Assembly: GCA_947331495.1 (NCBI GenBank)
Contig: CAMZOI010000001.1
Location: 1,240,001 to 1,304,000 of the forward strand
Source of the DNA: Erythrobacteraceae bacterium Alg239-R51
Lineage (GTDB): Bacteria > Pseudomonadota > Alphaproteobacteria > Sphingomonadales > Sphingomonadaceae
Reading direction: 5' to 3'
Length of the DNA stretch: 64,000 bases
Shown here: piece by piece, positions 36,416 through 47,000 of the stretch
Layout of the letters: each line of letters starts with the position of its first letter
Numbering within the stretch: the stretch's first letter is position 1
Notes under the pieces: model-generated
The model's database searches: none
What the model was told of the DNA's origin: nothing
Seen by the model: the letters and a program-made list of their open reading frames with translations, nothing else
Position numbers and translations under genes: made by a program

Positions 36416-37638
36416 GATCGATAGTCCGCATTGATTGCGATGTAACCGTTCGTCAGGTCGCAGGTCCATACTGTAGCTCGTCCCTCGCCAATGCCCAGAT
36501 CAACCTCGATCGTCACTTCTTCGCCTGCAAGATGTTTCGTGACCGGAGTTTCATCGTATTCAGGCAGCGGCTGTCCTTCGCGCGCGGCCCAGATGCCGCC
36601 GAAACCAACCGACAGCCTGTCACGGTCCGCCGGTTCGCCAGCCTTTCCCACAGCCATGACGACGCGCCCCCAATTGGCATCGCCACCAGCAATTGCTGTT
36701 TTTACCAATGGCGAATTGCCGATGGACAATCCCACCCGGCGCGCGCTTTCATTGCTATCAGCACCCGTGACCGTAATAGCGACAAACTTCTGGGCACCCT
36801 CGCCATCGCGAACCACGAGTTGCGCCAGTTCGCGACAAACGCCGAGAAGCGCAGAATAAAACGCATCGGCGCCGGGGCTTTCCCAGTCGGCCAGCAATTC
36901 GCCATTTGCCTTGCCGGTTGCAAAGCAAAGCACCGTGTCGCTGGTTGAGGTGTCACCGTCCACGGTAATGCAGGAAAACGTGTCCGCATTGGCTCTGCAA
37001 AGCATCTCCTGAAGAAAGCCGGGATCGACTTTTGCATCCGTGAAAACGTAACCCAGCATCGTTGCCATATCGGGTGCGATCATGCCGCTGCCCTTGATGA
37101 TCCCGCTCAGGTGCACACGAGTGTTGCCAAGCATTGCCGAGGCACAGGCCCCCTTCGGGAAGGTGTCGGTCGTGCCAATTGCGTGGGCGACATCGACCCA
37201 TCCGCAAGTCTCTGCTTCCAGCGCGGCGTTCAAGCCGTAGCGGGCCTTGTCGAGCGGCAAGAGGACACCGATAACGCCGGTTGAGGATACGAAGATCTCG
37301 TTCGGCTCACAGTCGAGCGCCTTGGCCACCTGAGCCATGATCTGTTCGACTGCCTCGCGTCCGCCCCTTCCGGTAAAGGCGTTGGAATTACCGGCATTGA
37401 CCACCAACGCACGCGCACGCCCTAATTTTGCCTGTTCGCGACCCAGTTCGACTTCGCTTGATGCGCATGCACTTCGGGTGAAAACGCCCGCGACAGTGGT
37501 ACCCTTAGCAAGTTCGACCAAGGTCAGATCGCAGCGATCCCAATCCTTATACCCAGCCCGGGAAACCCGCAGCTTGGTGCCGTCGATAGGCGGTAATAGT
37601 GGAAAGGGGCGGGCAAGAGGGGAGATCGTCAGGTCCAT
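36412..37638 (-). CDS. argJ: Bifunctional glutamate N-acetyltransferase/amino-acid acetyltransferase ArgJ
   Basis: A 408-residue proenzyme from the ATG at 37638. It transfers acetyl from N-acetylornithine to glutamate in the arginine cycle, and may also use acetyl-CoA. The self-cleavage region KGSGMIAPDMATMLGYVFTD is complete; cleavage before Thr in ATML yields alpha and beta chains. Other blocks are ALVVNAGNSNAFTGRGG, VSSTGVIGVLLP, TVDGDTSTSDT and GGDANWGRVVMAVG. It is co-directional and overlapping with the phosphatase gene, and divergent from the small secreted protein gene. A short in-frame extension upstream (Val start at 37644 or earlier) cannot be excluded. Confidence 0.96.
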   Translation of the reverse strand: MDLTISPLARPFPLLPPIDGTKLRVSRAGYKDWDRCDLTLVELAKGTTVAGVFTRSACASSEVELGREQAKLGRARALVVNAGNSNAFTGRGGREAVEQIMAQVAKALDCEPNEIFVSSTGVIGVLLPLDKARYGLNAALEAETCGWVDVAHAIGTTDTFPKGACASAMLGNTRVHLSGIIKGSGMIAPDMATMLGYVFTDAKVDPGFLQEMLCRANADTFSCITVDGDTSTSDTVLCFATGKANGELLADWESPGADAFYSALLGVCRELAQLVVRDGEGAQKFVAITVTGADSNESARRVGLSIGNSPLVKTAIAGGDANWGRVVMAVGKAGEPADRDRLSVGFGGIWAAREGQPLPEYDETPVTKHLAGEEVTIEVDLGIGEGRATVWTCDLTNGYIAINADYRS

Positions 37639-37725
37639 CTTCACTCGGATAGCACCTTTGCAGCACGGGTAAACGGCCAAGCCGGACTGGACGAAAGCCG
37701 GGTTAGCGCTTATCTCATCACGGCA

Positions 37726-37998
37726 ATGCTACGTCGTCTGCTCGCCTGCCTCGTGTTGATTTCTGGCCTAACCGCCATCGGAACCCCCGCGCATGCGAAC
37801 ATCGTGGAAGCCGTTGGCACTACGATCGAGCAAGCCGAGCGCGGCGAGAAGGACGCCAGGCGAGTACTCCCCTCCTGTGTAGAACGCCAGCGCGAACAGC
37901 GCGCGAGGGGTGACAAGGTCACGCCCTGCAAGCCGGACGAGACTGTAGCGATCTTGGTTCCCCGGGTGATGTTCGGCATCGACCGCGCTTACGAATAG
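37726..37998 (+). CDS. Small secreted protein, unknown
   Basis: A 90-residue product with a clear signal peptide ([19 protein letters not shown]...AHA) and a mature region of about 65 residues. That region is rich in Glu, Arg and Lys ([20 protein letters not shown]) and has two Cys (PSCVERQ, VTPCKP) that could form one disulfide. No family is recognised. It lies between argJ (divergent) and secA (92 bases downstream), probably on its own promoter. The intact signal peptide makes it likely to be real. Confidence 0.65.
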   Translation: MLRRLLACLVLISGLTAIGTPAHANIVEAVGTTIEQAERGEKDARRVLPSCVERQREQRARGDKVTPCKPDETVAILVPRVMFGIDRAYE

Positions 37999-38090
37999 CG
38001 CGCCAGCGTTTTATTCGATTGGCGATCCACCCCCGCATCGTCAGCATGCGCGGGTACTTCTTCAAAAATTTACTAAGGGCCCAGCACCCG

Positions 38091-40853
38091 ATGCTCGATA
38101 ATCTCATGAAATCCGTCTTCGGCTCGTCGAACGATCGTTACGTCAAGTCGCTCGGCAAGATCGTCAATCAGATCAACGCACTTGAATCGCAAATCGAGGA
38201 TTTTTCCGACGCGGAACTGCAGGCGCAAACCGAGAAGTTCCGCTCACAGCTGAGCGAAGGGAAATCGCTCGACGACCTTCTGCCCGAAGCCTTCGCTACG
38301 GTCCGCGAAGCATCGGTTCGTGTGCTCGGCATGCGCCATTTCGATGTCCAGATGGTTGGCGGCATTGTTCTCCACCGCGGCGAGATCGCGGAAATGAAGA
38401 CCGGTGAAGGCAAGACGCTGGTCGCCACTCTGGCCACCTATCTCAATGCGATCGAGGGCAAGGGTGTGCATGTCGTGACCGTCAACGACTACCTAGCCAA
38501 GCGCGACGCCGAATGGATGGGACGTCTCCATCAGTTCCTGGGCCTGACTGTCGGCGTCATCGTTCCGAACATGGGCGAGAGCGATCGCCGTGCCGCCTAT
38601 AATTGTGACATCACCTATTCGACGAACAACGAACTCGGCTTCGACTATCTGCGCGACAACATGAAGCACGAACGCGGGCAGATGGTGCAACGTCCGTTCA
38701 ATTTTGCGATCATCGACGAGGTCGATTCCATCCTGATCGACGAAGCTCGAACGCCGTTGATCATCTCCGGTCCCACCGAAGACAAGTCCGATCTGTATGT
38801 CTCGCTGGACGAGGTCGTGAAGACCTTTCCCGAGGAATGGTACGACAAGGACGAGAAAACCCGCAGCATTCAATTGAATGAGGACGGCCACGAAGAGGTC
38901 GAAAAGCTGCTGATAGAGAAGGGCCTGCTCGAAACCGAAAACCTCTACGACGTCGAGAATACGCAGGTCGTCCACCATCTCGACCAGGCCTTGCGCGCGG
39001 TCCATATGTTCAAGCGCGATACCGATTACATCGTCAAGGACGAGAAGGTCGTCATCATCGATGAATTCACCGGCCGAATGATGGAGGGCCGGCGCTGGTC
39101 CAACGGCCTTCACCAGGCGGTCGAAGCGAAGGAAGATGTGAAGATCGAGCCGGAAAATCAGACCCTTGCTTCGATCACCTTCCAGAATTACTTCCGTATG
39201 TATCCCAAGCTTTCGGGCATGACCGGTACTGCGGCCACAGAAGCAGCCGAGTTCTGGGACATCTACAAGATGAATGTGGTGGAGATCCCTACCAACGTCC
39301 CGGTCGGGCGCATCGACGAGGATGACGAGTTCTACAAGAACACGCAGGACAAGTTCAAAGCGATCGCAAAGGGAATCCGCGAAAAGAACGAGATCGGGCA
39401 ACCGGTGCTGGTCGGGACTGTTTCGATCGAGAAGTCGGAAATGCTCAGCGCATTCTTGGATCAGGAAGGGGTAAAACACGAAGTGCTGAACGCCCGCCAG
39501 CACGAACGCGAAGCGCATATCGTGGCGCAGGCGGGCCGTATTGGAGCGGTGACGATCGCCACCAACATGGCGGGTCGCGGCACCGATATTCAGCTTGGCG
39601 GCAATGTCGATTTCCGAATTGATGACGAACTTTCCGAAATGGCGGAAGACGATCCGAAACGCGCGCTCGAGATCGACCGGATCAAGGCGGAAGTGGCGGC
39701 CGAAAAGCAGCGTGTGCTCGATGCAGGAGGCCTGTTCGTACTGGGCACCGAACGCCACGAAAGTCGGCGCATTGACAACCAGCTGCGGGGTCGTTCCGGC
39801 CGTCAAGGTGACCCGGGACTGAGCCGGTTCTACCTCTGCCTAGAAGATGATCTTCTCCGTATTTTCGGGCCCGATACCCTGTTCTCGCGGATGATGAATT
39901 CGAATCTTGAAGATGGCGAGGCGATTGGCTCGAAATGGTTGTCCAAGGCCATCGAGACCGCGCAGAAGAAGGTCGAGGCGAGAAACTACGAGATCCGCAA
40001 ACAGGTCGTTCAGTACGACGACGTGATGAACGATCAACGCAAGGTCATTTACGAACAGCGCGCCGAAATCATGGATAGCGAGGCGGTCGACGACGTGGTT
40101 GTCGACATGCGCCATGACGCCGTCAATTCGATCGTCGGGGAAAACTGCCCCCCAGGCTCGTATCCGGAACAGTGGAATGTCGAAGGGCTCAAGGAACGGG
40201 TAGAAGAGGTCTTCGGCCTTACTCCGCCTATCGACGACTGGCTGGAAGAAGAAGCGGTCGAGCCCGAGATAATCGAGGAACGGATCGCCACCGAGACCGA
40301 TTCGATCATGGACAACAAGATCGCTGCAGCCGATCCGGAGCTCTGGCGCCGGATCGAAAAGAGCGTTCTGCTTCAGGAACTCGACGGGCAGTGGAAGGAT
40401 CACCTCGCGACGCTCGATGCGCTTCGTCAGGTCGTAGGCCTGCGAGCCCATGCGCAGAAACAGCCGCTCAACGAGTACAAGCAGGAAGCTTTCACCCTGT
40501 TCGAAAGCATGCTCGAGAAGCTGCGCGAGACGGTGACAAGCAAGCTCATTCGTCTTGAGTTGCGCGAGCCGCAGCCGATGCCGCAGATGGAACTGCCCGA
40601 GCTGCCCGACTTCCTGACAGGCCATATCGATCCGCTTTCGGGGATCGAAAATTCCGACGATGATGACGGTTCGGCAACGCGCGCGGCCATGTTCGGCGCA
40701 CTTGCTGGCAGCCCACGGGCGGCCTCAGGACCGGGCGGCTCAGCGGGCGAAAATCCCTACGCCAACATGGATATCAGCCGAAATTCGCCCTGTCCGTGCG
40801 GTTCCGGCAGCAAGTACAAGCACTGCCACGGAGCAATCGGCGCCAACGTGTGA
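38091..40853 (+). CDS. secA: Protein translocase ATPase SecA
   Basis: A 920-residue preprotein translocase motor from ATG 38091; Met 38106 is also possible, and the upstream open frame is not conserved. Walker A is [16 protein letters not shown], the DEAD-like motif lies in [20 protein letters not shown], the crosslinking domain follows, and the second helicase lobe has [17 protein letters not shown] and [13 protein letters not shown]. The C-terminus has the zinc module [14 protein letters not shown] that binds SecB and phospholipid. SecA pushes unfolded exported proteins through SecYEG, so it serves the curli parts, lipoproteins and other secreted products seen in this window. Confidence 0.98.
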   Translation: MLDNLMKSVFGSSNDRYVKSLGKIVNQINALESQIEDFSDAELQAQTEKFRSQLSEGKSLDDLLPEAFATVREASVRVLGMRHFDVQMVGGIVLHRGEIAEMKTGEGKTLVATLATYLNAIEGKGVHVVTVNDYLAKRDAEWMGRLHQFLGLTVGVIVPNMGESDRRAAYNCDITYSTNNELGFDYLRDNMKHERGQMVQRPFNFAIIDEVDSILIDEARTPLIISGPTEDKSDLYVSLDEVVKTFPEEWYDKDEKTRSIQLNEDGHEEVEKLLIEKGLLETENLYDVENTQVVHHLDQALRAVHMFKRDTDYIVKDEKVVIIDEFTGRMMEGRRWSNGLHQAVEAKEDVKIEPENQTLASITFQNYFRMYPKLSGMTGTAATEAAEFWDIYKMNVVEIPTNVPVGRIDEDDEFYKNTQDKFKAIAKGIREKNEIGQPVLVGTVSIEKSEMLSAFLDQEGVKHEVLNARQHEREAHIVAQAGRIGAVTIATNMAGRGTDIQLGGNVDFRIDDELSEMAEDDPKRALEIDRIKAEVAAEKQRVLDAGGLFVLGTERHESRRIDNQLRGRSGRQGDPGLSRFYLCLEDDLLRIFGPDTLFSRMMNSNLEDGEAIGSKWLSKAIETAQKKVEARNYEIRKQVVQYDDVMNDQRKVIYEQRAEIMDSEAVDDVVVDMRHDAVNSIVGENCPPGSYPEQWNVEGLKERVEEVFGLTPPIDDWLEEEAVEPEIIEERIATETDSIMDNKIAAADPELWRRIEKSVLLQELDGQWKDHLATLDALRQVVGLRAHAQKQPLNEYKQEAFTLFESMLEKLRETVTSKLIRLELREPQPMPQMELPELPDFLTGHIDPLSGIENSDDDDGSATRAAMFGALAGSPRAASGPGGSAGENPYANMDISRNSPCPCGSGSKYKHCHGAIGANV

Positions 40854-40882
40854 AGAACAGATTTTAAGGCGAAGGTGACGCA

Positions 40883-41623
40883 ATGGCCTGGTTGGTAGCG
40901 GGCTTTTTCGTTACCGCGCTGCTGTATGCTAGCGTCGGTTTCGGTGGCGGGTCGACCTATAGCGCTCTGCTTGCACTGGCCGAAGTCGACTATCGCGTCC
41001 TTCCGTTGATATCGCTGTGCTGCAATATCGTGGTGGTCGCAGGCAGCACGGTGCGATTCATGAGCGCCAGTATGGTGCCTTGGCGTGGGGCGCTGGGGCT
41101 GACTTGCCTGGCAGCGCCAGCCGCGCTGCTTGGCGGTCTGACGCCGATTGATCAGGGTTCCTTCCTAACGGTCCTAGGCTTCAGCCTTCTATTTGCGGGT
41201 GCGACTCTTCTTTTCCCTGTAAACGGTCAGCGAGCGCAGACACCGCATCGACTTGCCCGTCTCGCTCCGTTGGCAGCTGTTCCGCTTGGCTATCTCGCCG
41301 GGCTGGTCGGTATTGGAGGAGGGATTTTTCTGGCGCCTTTTCTCCACCTCACGCAGTGGGACGAGACGCGTCGCGTCGCCGCGGCAACGAGCGTATTTAT
41401 CCTCGTGAATTCGGCCTTCGGCATTATCGGCCAATTGCTCAAAGGCGGGTTCGACCGGCTGGAAACAGCGGTGGCGTTCGGCCTGCCGCTGCTTGTGGCA
41501 GTCGCTATTGGCGGTCAGATCGGAAGCTTTTTCGCCCTACGCCTGTTCCCGGTCCAGGTGATCCGGCTGCTGACGGCTGCCTTGACGATATGGATAGGAG
41601 CGCGCCTCGTCCTGACCAGCTAA
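40883..41623 (+). CDS. TauE/SafE family membrane exporter
   Basis: A 246-residue integral membrane protein with about eight hydrophobic helices. The two repeated family signatures are visible: LLYASVGFGGGSTYSALLAL near the start, and YLAGLVGIGGGIFLAPFLHL in the middle. The family moves small anions (sulfite, sulfonates, sulfoacetate) outward across the inner membrane; which one is used here cannot be told. It follows secA by 30 bases but has its own AAGGTGA ribosome-binding site. tRNA-Asn lies convergently just downstream. Confidence 0.88.
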   Translation: MAWLVAGFFVTALLYASVGFGGGSTYSALLALAEVDYRVLPLISLCCNIVVVAGSTVRFMSASMVPWRGALGLTCLAAPAALLGGLTPIDQGSFLTVLGFSLLFAGATLLFPVNGQRAQTPHRLARLAPLAAVPLGYLAGLVGIGGGIFLAPFLHLTQWDETRRVAAATSVFILVNSAFGIIGQLLKGGFDRLETAVAFGLPLLVAVAIGGQIGSFFALRLFPVQVIRLLTAALTIWIGARLVLTS

Positions 41624-41668
41624 CTGCCTAGCACAGGACCGCAAACGACCGCGCTTGAAAAAGCGAAG

Positions 41669-41743
41669 TGGCTCCCCGAGTTGGATTCGAACCAACGACC
41701 AAGTGATTAACAGTCACCTACTCTACCGCTGAGCTATCGGGGA
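41669..41743 (-). tRNA. tRNA-Asn (GUU)
   Basis: Read on the reverse strand. Acceptor TCCCCGA pairs with TCGGGGA, followed by GCCA with CCA encoded. The D arm is GCTCAGCGGTAGAGT, the anticodon loop CTGTTAA holds GTT, and the T arm is GTTGGTTCGAATCCAAC. It is 75 bases long and canonical. A good promoter lies 23 bases upstream. Confidence 0.97.
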
Positions 41744-41765
41744 GCAGCCTGTACGGCAGGGTGCG

Positions 41766-41794
41766 CCTATATGTGCGCGACTGCGGTTTGACAA
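41766..41794 (-). promoter_or_regulatory. Promoter of tRNA-Asn
   Basis: On the reverse strand, TTGTCA (41794-41789) and TATAGG (41771-41766) are separated by exactly 17 bases. That would start transcription near 41759, about 16 bases before the mature tRNA 5' end. It is the best housekeeping-type promoter I can see in the window. Confidence 0.6.
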
Positions 41795-41824
41795 GCGGGC
41801 AATTTGTGAAAAATGGGCCTGCTT

Positions 41825-42607
41825 TCAGAAAACGAACTGTTCGGAGACGATCCGCTCGTCGAGTGCATGGCCAGGATCGAACAGAAGCGTGAGTTCCTTC
41901 TCCCGGTCGATGGCGAGACTGACTTCAGCAACATCGCGCAGCTCGCGCTGGTCTGCCACGGCAGAAACCGGACGTTTTACCGATTCTATGACGCGAAACG
42001 TCACCTGGCTGCGATCCGGAAGGATCGCTCCCTTCCATCGACGTGGTCGAAACGCAGAGATCGGCGTAAGCGCGAGCAACTGGGAATCGAGGGGCAGGAT
42101 GGGACCGTCGGCCGACAGGTTGTATGCCGTCGAGCCAGCCGGCGTGGCCAGTAAGACGCCATCGCAGACCAGTTCCTTGATCCTGACCTTGTCATCGACC
42201 GCGACCTCCAGCTTCGCCGTCTGCCGGGTCTCACGCAACAGCGAGACTTCATTGATCGCATTGAACCGGTGCGTCTTGCCATCCTGCGTTCGCGCTTCCA
42301 TTGCCAGCGGGGCGATCCGATGCGGTTTGGCCCGCGCAATGCGCGAAAGAAGCGTATCCGGGTTGCGATTGCGGTTCATCAGGAAACCGACCGTGCCGAG
42401 ATTTAGCCCGTACACGGGAATGATTCGCTTCCGGTCGAGCATTGCGTGCAGCATCTGCAGCATGAAACCGTCCCCCCCGATCACCACGGCAGCGTCGGCG
42501 TCATCGAGCGGAACCCAATTAGTGAGTTCGCGAAAGGCGGTATCGGCAGCCTCCTGAGCCCTTTCGGAATCCGATACCACCAGCGCGAGGCGATTGTGTT
42601 CCGACAT
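41825..42607 (-). CDS. nadK: NAD kinase
   Basis: A 260-residue kinase from the ATG at 42607. The nucleotide-binding GGDG motif is in AVVIGGDGFMLQMLH, followed by VYGLNLGTVGFLMNR. The second conserved region is INEVSLLRETRQTAKLEVAV, with DGVLLATPAGSTAYNLSADG and LALTPISAFRPRRWKGA. It phosphorylates NAD to NADP using ATP. It is somewhat shorter than E. coli NadK (292), as common in alphaproteobacteria. It is divergent from the GGDEF-EAL gene. Confidence 0.95.
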   Translation of the reverse strand: MSEHNRLALVVSDSERAQEAADTAFRELTNWVPLDDADAAVVIGGDGFMLQMLHAMLDRKRIIPVYGLNLGTVGFLMNRNRNPDTLLSRIARAKPHRIAPLAMEARTQDGKTHRFNAINEVSLLRETRQTAKLEVAVDDKVRIKELVCDGVLLATPAGSTAYNLSADGPILPLDSQLLALTPISAFRPRRWKGAILPDRSQVTFRVIESVKRPVSAVADQRELRDVAEVSLAIDREKELTLLFDPGHALDERIVSEQFVF

Positions 42608-42726
42608 CAAAGCTCCCGTTCCCCGTCGAACTACGTGAGTGTGCGGGTCCTATGAAGGTCCGTGCCATTTGGCAACAGACCGGAATTACTGGCAAACCGC
42701 GCGCAAGAAATGGATAAGAGGGGGCG

Positions 42727-44046
42727 ATGGCCACTTTACCTGACCCTGCCACGGACAGGCGAGACCCGCTGACCGGTCTTGCCAATCCTGCTCACGCGCG
42801 AGATGCAATAGTGCGGTGGCAACGGGACTGGCCGCGCGATACCATCGCCTGCCCGATGCACGCGATGCTGATTACGCTGGGCCGGATCGACACGGTCAAT
42901 GTCGCTTTCGGCGAGAGCGCCGGAGACGGTGCGCTGGTGGAAATCGCGCAGCGAATCAAGCACTTTGCAGCCGACGAACTGGAAAGCAGCAGCGCCTGGC
43001 TGGCCGCCCGCATGTCCGGCGGCAATTTTCTGCTGGTCGCGCGTCAGGAATGCAGTCGCGAACGATGGCAATGGCTTGCCGAGGCGTTAGCCGACGCGAT
43101 TGCCATGCCGATCGCCAACCCGGACGGCGGAGCCAGCCTGCGTTTATGGCCGCGGATTGCGTTGATGCGGGTCACCGAGAACGACGATCCGGACCGCATT
43201 TTCGACCGTTTGTCGGAAGTTGCGACACAAATCCGGGGAAGCAATCGCAGACGGATCGACTGGTCCACCGGCGAAGTGGCGCGCGCCGGTCGGTCGAACC
43301 AGCAGCTCGAGGCCGATCTGCTGGCTGCGATCGACAATAACGAGATCGAGATACTGTTCCAGCCTCAGTACGGGCTCGCTGATGATCGCTTGATCGGGGC
43401 CGAAGCGCTTGCGCGGTGGGATCATCCCATCGTCGGACGCATCGGGGCCGGGACCTTGTTTCAGATTGCCGACCGCGCCGACCATGTCGCGCACCTCTCC
43501 CGACATATTGCACGGCGATCGATCGAGAAAGCCATCGCGTGGCCTGCCCATCTCAAACTGTCGCTCAATGTAACCCCAGCCGATCTGGCGGCCGACAATT
43601 TCGCGATCGATTTCGCGCGGATGGCGGAAAAAGTGGGATTTTCTCTCGAACGCATCACGCTCGAACTGGTCGAACAGGTGTTGCTGGCCGACCTCGATCG
43701 GGTCGGCTCCGTCCTCGATCAGCTCAAACTGTTCGGTTTGCAGATCGCGCTCGATGATTTCGGCGCAGGTTTCTGCAACTTCCGTTACCTCAAAGTTCTT
43801 CCGATCGACATCATCAAGCTCGACCGGCTGATGATAGATGGCGTGTTGGAGGATGAACGCGATCTGGCCGTGTTTCGGGCCATCGTCGCCATGGCGGCGG
43901 CCCTCGCGCTCAAGGTAGTGGTCGAAGGCATCGAAACCGAAGGCCAGCGCGATCTCGTGGCACGCGAAGGCTGCGAATATTACCAGGGATTCCTGCGCGC
44001 CGAACCCATGCCCGCAGACAAGTTTCTCTCGCTCGCTACGAACTAG
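42727..44046 (+). CDS. Degenerate GGDEF plus EAL domain phosphodiesterase
   Basis: A 439-residue soluble protein. Residues 15-175 look like a GGDEF domain (DPLTGLANPAHARDAI) whose active site reads SGGNF in place of GGDEF, so cyclase activity is unlikely. Residues 190-435 are an EAL domain with LIGAEALARWDHP, LSLNVTPADLA, LERITLELVEQ, LDDFGAGFCNFRYLK, IIKLDRLMIDG and VVVEGIETEGQ; the metal-binding and catalytic residues appear intact. It probably hydrolyses cyclic di-GMP, with the GGDEF part as a GTP sensor or scaffold. No TM or sensory domain is visible. Its end overlaps mfd (convergent) by four bases. Confidence 0.9.
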   Translation: MATLPDPATDRRDPLTGLANPAHARDAIVRWQRDWPRDTIACPMHAMLITLGRIDTVNVAFGESAGDGALVEIAQRIKHFAADELESSSAWLAARMSGGNFLLVARQECSRERWQWLAEALADAIAMPIANPDGGASLRLWPRIALMRVTENDDPDRIFDRLSEVATQIRGSNRRRIDWSTGEVARAGRSNQQLEADLLAAIDNNEIEILFQPQYGLADDRLIGAEALARWDHPIVGRIGAGTLFQIADRADHVAHLSRHIARRSIEKAIAWPAHLKLSLNVTPADLAADNFAIDFARMAEKVGFSLERITLELVEQVLLADLDRVGSVLDQLKLFGLQIALDDFGAGFCNFRYLKVLPIDIIKLDRLMIDGVLEDERDLAVFRAIVAMAAALALKVVVEGIETEGQRDLVAREGCEYYQGFLRAEPMPADKFLSLATN

Positions 44047-47000
44047 GCGGTTGCGTCGCTTCGTTTTTTCTTCTTTGCGGCAACGCCTGACAGGCCCTTG
44101 GTCAGTTGAAAGAGTCCGTTAAGCCGGCTTTCGGGCGAACCCCAGGCGCGACTGATTACAAGCTTCATGTCCGGCCGCAAGCGAGCCGTACCCTTGAGCC
44201 GGTCGACATAGTCGATCAGGCCGGGACCATCGGGGAAGTCGTCATTGTGGAAGGTGACCAGGGTGCCCTGCGCCCCGACATCGATCTTGGCGATGTTGGC
44301 CTGGATCGCCTGATGCTTGATCTCGATCAATCTGACGAGGTTCGCTGTGGCAGGGGGCAGATCGCCGAACCGGTCGATCATCTCGGCGGCCAGCGCTTCA
44401 ATCTCCGCCTTGTCCGCGGCATCGTTCAGGCGGCGATAAAGCGCCATGCGAACCGCGAGATCCGGAACGTAGTCCTCGGGGATCATGATCGGTGCATCGA
44501 CAGTGATTTGCGGACTCACCGTTTCGGGCTTGGCTTCCAGCCCGAGTTCGCCAGCCTTGGCCGCGAGGATCGCGTCCTCCAGCATCGACTGGTAGAGTTC
44601 GAAACCGACTTCGCGGATATGCCCCGACTGTTCGTCGCCCAGCAGATTACCGGCCCCGCGAATATCAAGATCATGGCTGGCAAGCTGGAACCCGGCGCCC
44701 AGACTGTCGAGATCGCCCAGAACCTTCAGACGCTTTTCGGCGACTTCGGAAAGCTGGGTGTCCTTTTCGTAGGTCAGGTAGGCGTAGGCCCGCAACTTGG
44801 CTCGGCCGACCCGTCCGCGCAACTGGTATAGCTGCGCAAGTCCGAAGATATCGGCACGGTGGATAATTATCGTGTTCGCGCTGGGCAGATCGAGCCCGCT
44901 CTCGACGATAGTGGTAGCTAGCAGAACATCGTATTTGCCTTCATAGAAGGCGCTCATCCGTTCTTCGATTTCGCCCGCGTTCATTTGGCCGTGGGCCGCC
45001 ACGAATTTCACTTCCGGCACGTTCTCGTGGAGCCAATCCGAAATGCTTTCCATGTCGGAAATACGCGGCACGACAATGAAGCTTTGGCCACCACGGTGAT
45101 GTTCGCGGAGCAACGCCTCGCGCATCACCATATTGTCCCATTCCATCACATATGTGCGCACGGCAAGCCGGTCGACCGGCGGTGTCTGGATGGTCGACAA
45201 TTCGCGCAACCCCGTCATTGCCATCTGCAAGGTACGCGGAATCGGTGTTGCAGTTAGCGTGAGCATATGAACGTCGGCGCGAAGTTGCTTCAGCTTCTCC
45301 TTGTGAGTCACGCCGAAACGCTGCTCCTCGTCGACGATCACGAGGCCGAGATTTTCGAAGCTCGTGTTCTTGGAAAGGATCGCATGTGTGCCCACGACAA
45401 TGTCGATATCGCCCTTTTTCAAGCCCTCGCGGGTGTTCTTCATTTCCTTTGCCGGAACGAGACGCGACAGGCGCCCTACATTGAGAGGAAAACCGGAAAA
45501 GCGTTGCGAGAAATTCTCGAAATGCTGGCGGGCAAGAAGCGTAGTCGGCGCCACCACGGCAACCTGTTGTCCGTTCATCGCCGCAACGAAAGCAGCGCGC
45601 AGTGCGACCTCGGTCTTGCCGAAGCCGACATCGCCGCACACCAGACGGTCCATCGGCCTGCCACTTTCCAAGTCGCGCAGAACGTCCTCGATCGCCCGTT
45701 CCTGATCGTCCGTTTCCTCCCACGGGAATCGGTCGAGAAACTGGTTATACGGTCCTTCTTCGGCCTCGAGGACGGGCGCCTTCTTCAGCGCACGTTCGGC
45801 TGCGACCTTCATCAGGTCGCCAGCGATCTCCAGGATCCGTTCTTTCAGCCGGGCCCGGCGTTTTTGCCAAGCCTCGCCGCCGAGCCTATCGAGCTGAACC
45901 GCTTCTTCAGATGAGCCGTAGCGGCTAAGGACGTCGATGTTCTCGACAGGGATGAAAAGCTTGTCGCCGCCGCGATATTCAAGCTGTACGCAATCGTGTT
46001 TCGATTTTCCGACCGGTATCGGTTCCAAGCCAAGATATTTGCCGATGCCGTGTTCGGTGTGGACGATAAGATCGCCGACGCTGAGCGCCTGCAGTTCGGC
46101 GAGAAAGGCGTCCGCATCGCGACGCTTTTTCTTGCGGCGGACGAGGCGATCGCCGAGAATGTCCTGCTCTGTGAGCAGTTCCATCTCATCATTTGCGAAA
46201 CTTGCTTCCAGTGGAAGGATCATCGCGACCGGCTTGCCCTTGGCGGAAAGTCCCAGCGCTTCCTGCCAAGTTTCGGCGAGGGCTACAGATACGCCGGCCT
46301 CGTCGAGAATGGAGACGATACGCGAACGGCTGCCCTTGGAATAGGCTGCCAGTAGTGGGCGCTTGTCCGCTTTTCCCAAAGACGCCAGGTAATCGGCCAG
46401 GACCGGATAGACATTGTCGCCGCGCGCGCGCTCCGGAGCGAAATCGCGGCCCGAGCGGAAACCAAAATCGACGACGCTATCACTCTCTGGCTCGTCGAAC
46501 GGAGTGGCGCGATGGGCCGGAATCTTTGCAAGAGCGGCTTTGAATTCATCTTCGCCCAGATAGAGTGCCTCGGGCTCAATCGGACGATAACTGCCTTTCG
46601 CCTGCCCGGTGGACGCCTTGCGCTGTTCGAAGTAGTCGCCAACGTCCTTGATGCGTTCATCTGCTGCGGCGAGTGACGCCTGATCGATGACCACGAGATC
46701 ATTGTCGCCAAGATGATCGAACACGCTGACCAAACGGTCTTCGAACAGGGGCAGCCAATGCTCGACCCCTGCCAATCTTCGCCCTTCGCTGATCGCCTCA
46801 TACAAGGGGTCCTGCGTTGCATTGGCGCCAAACATCTCGCGATAGCGTGTTCGGAACCGCTTGATGCTTCCCTCGTCGAGAAGAGCTTCGCTCGCGGGCA
46901 GAAGCAGGTGACTATCAAGCCGCCCCGTGCTCATCTGCGTGCTTGGATCGAAGCTGCGCAGGCTTTCCAGCTCGTCTCCGAAGAAGTCGAGCCTTAGCGC

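Noticed and set aside
38493..39806. A 437-codon reverse frame inside secA
   Set aside because: It lies fully within an unmistakable SecA; codon bias favours the forward frame.
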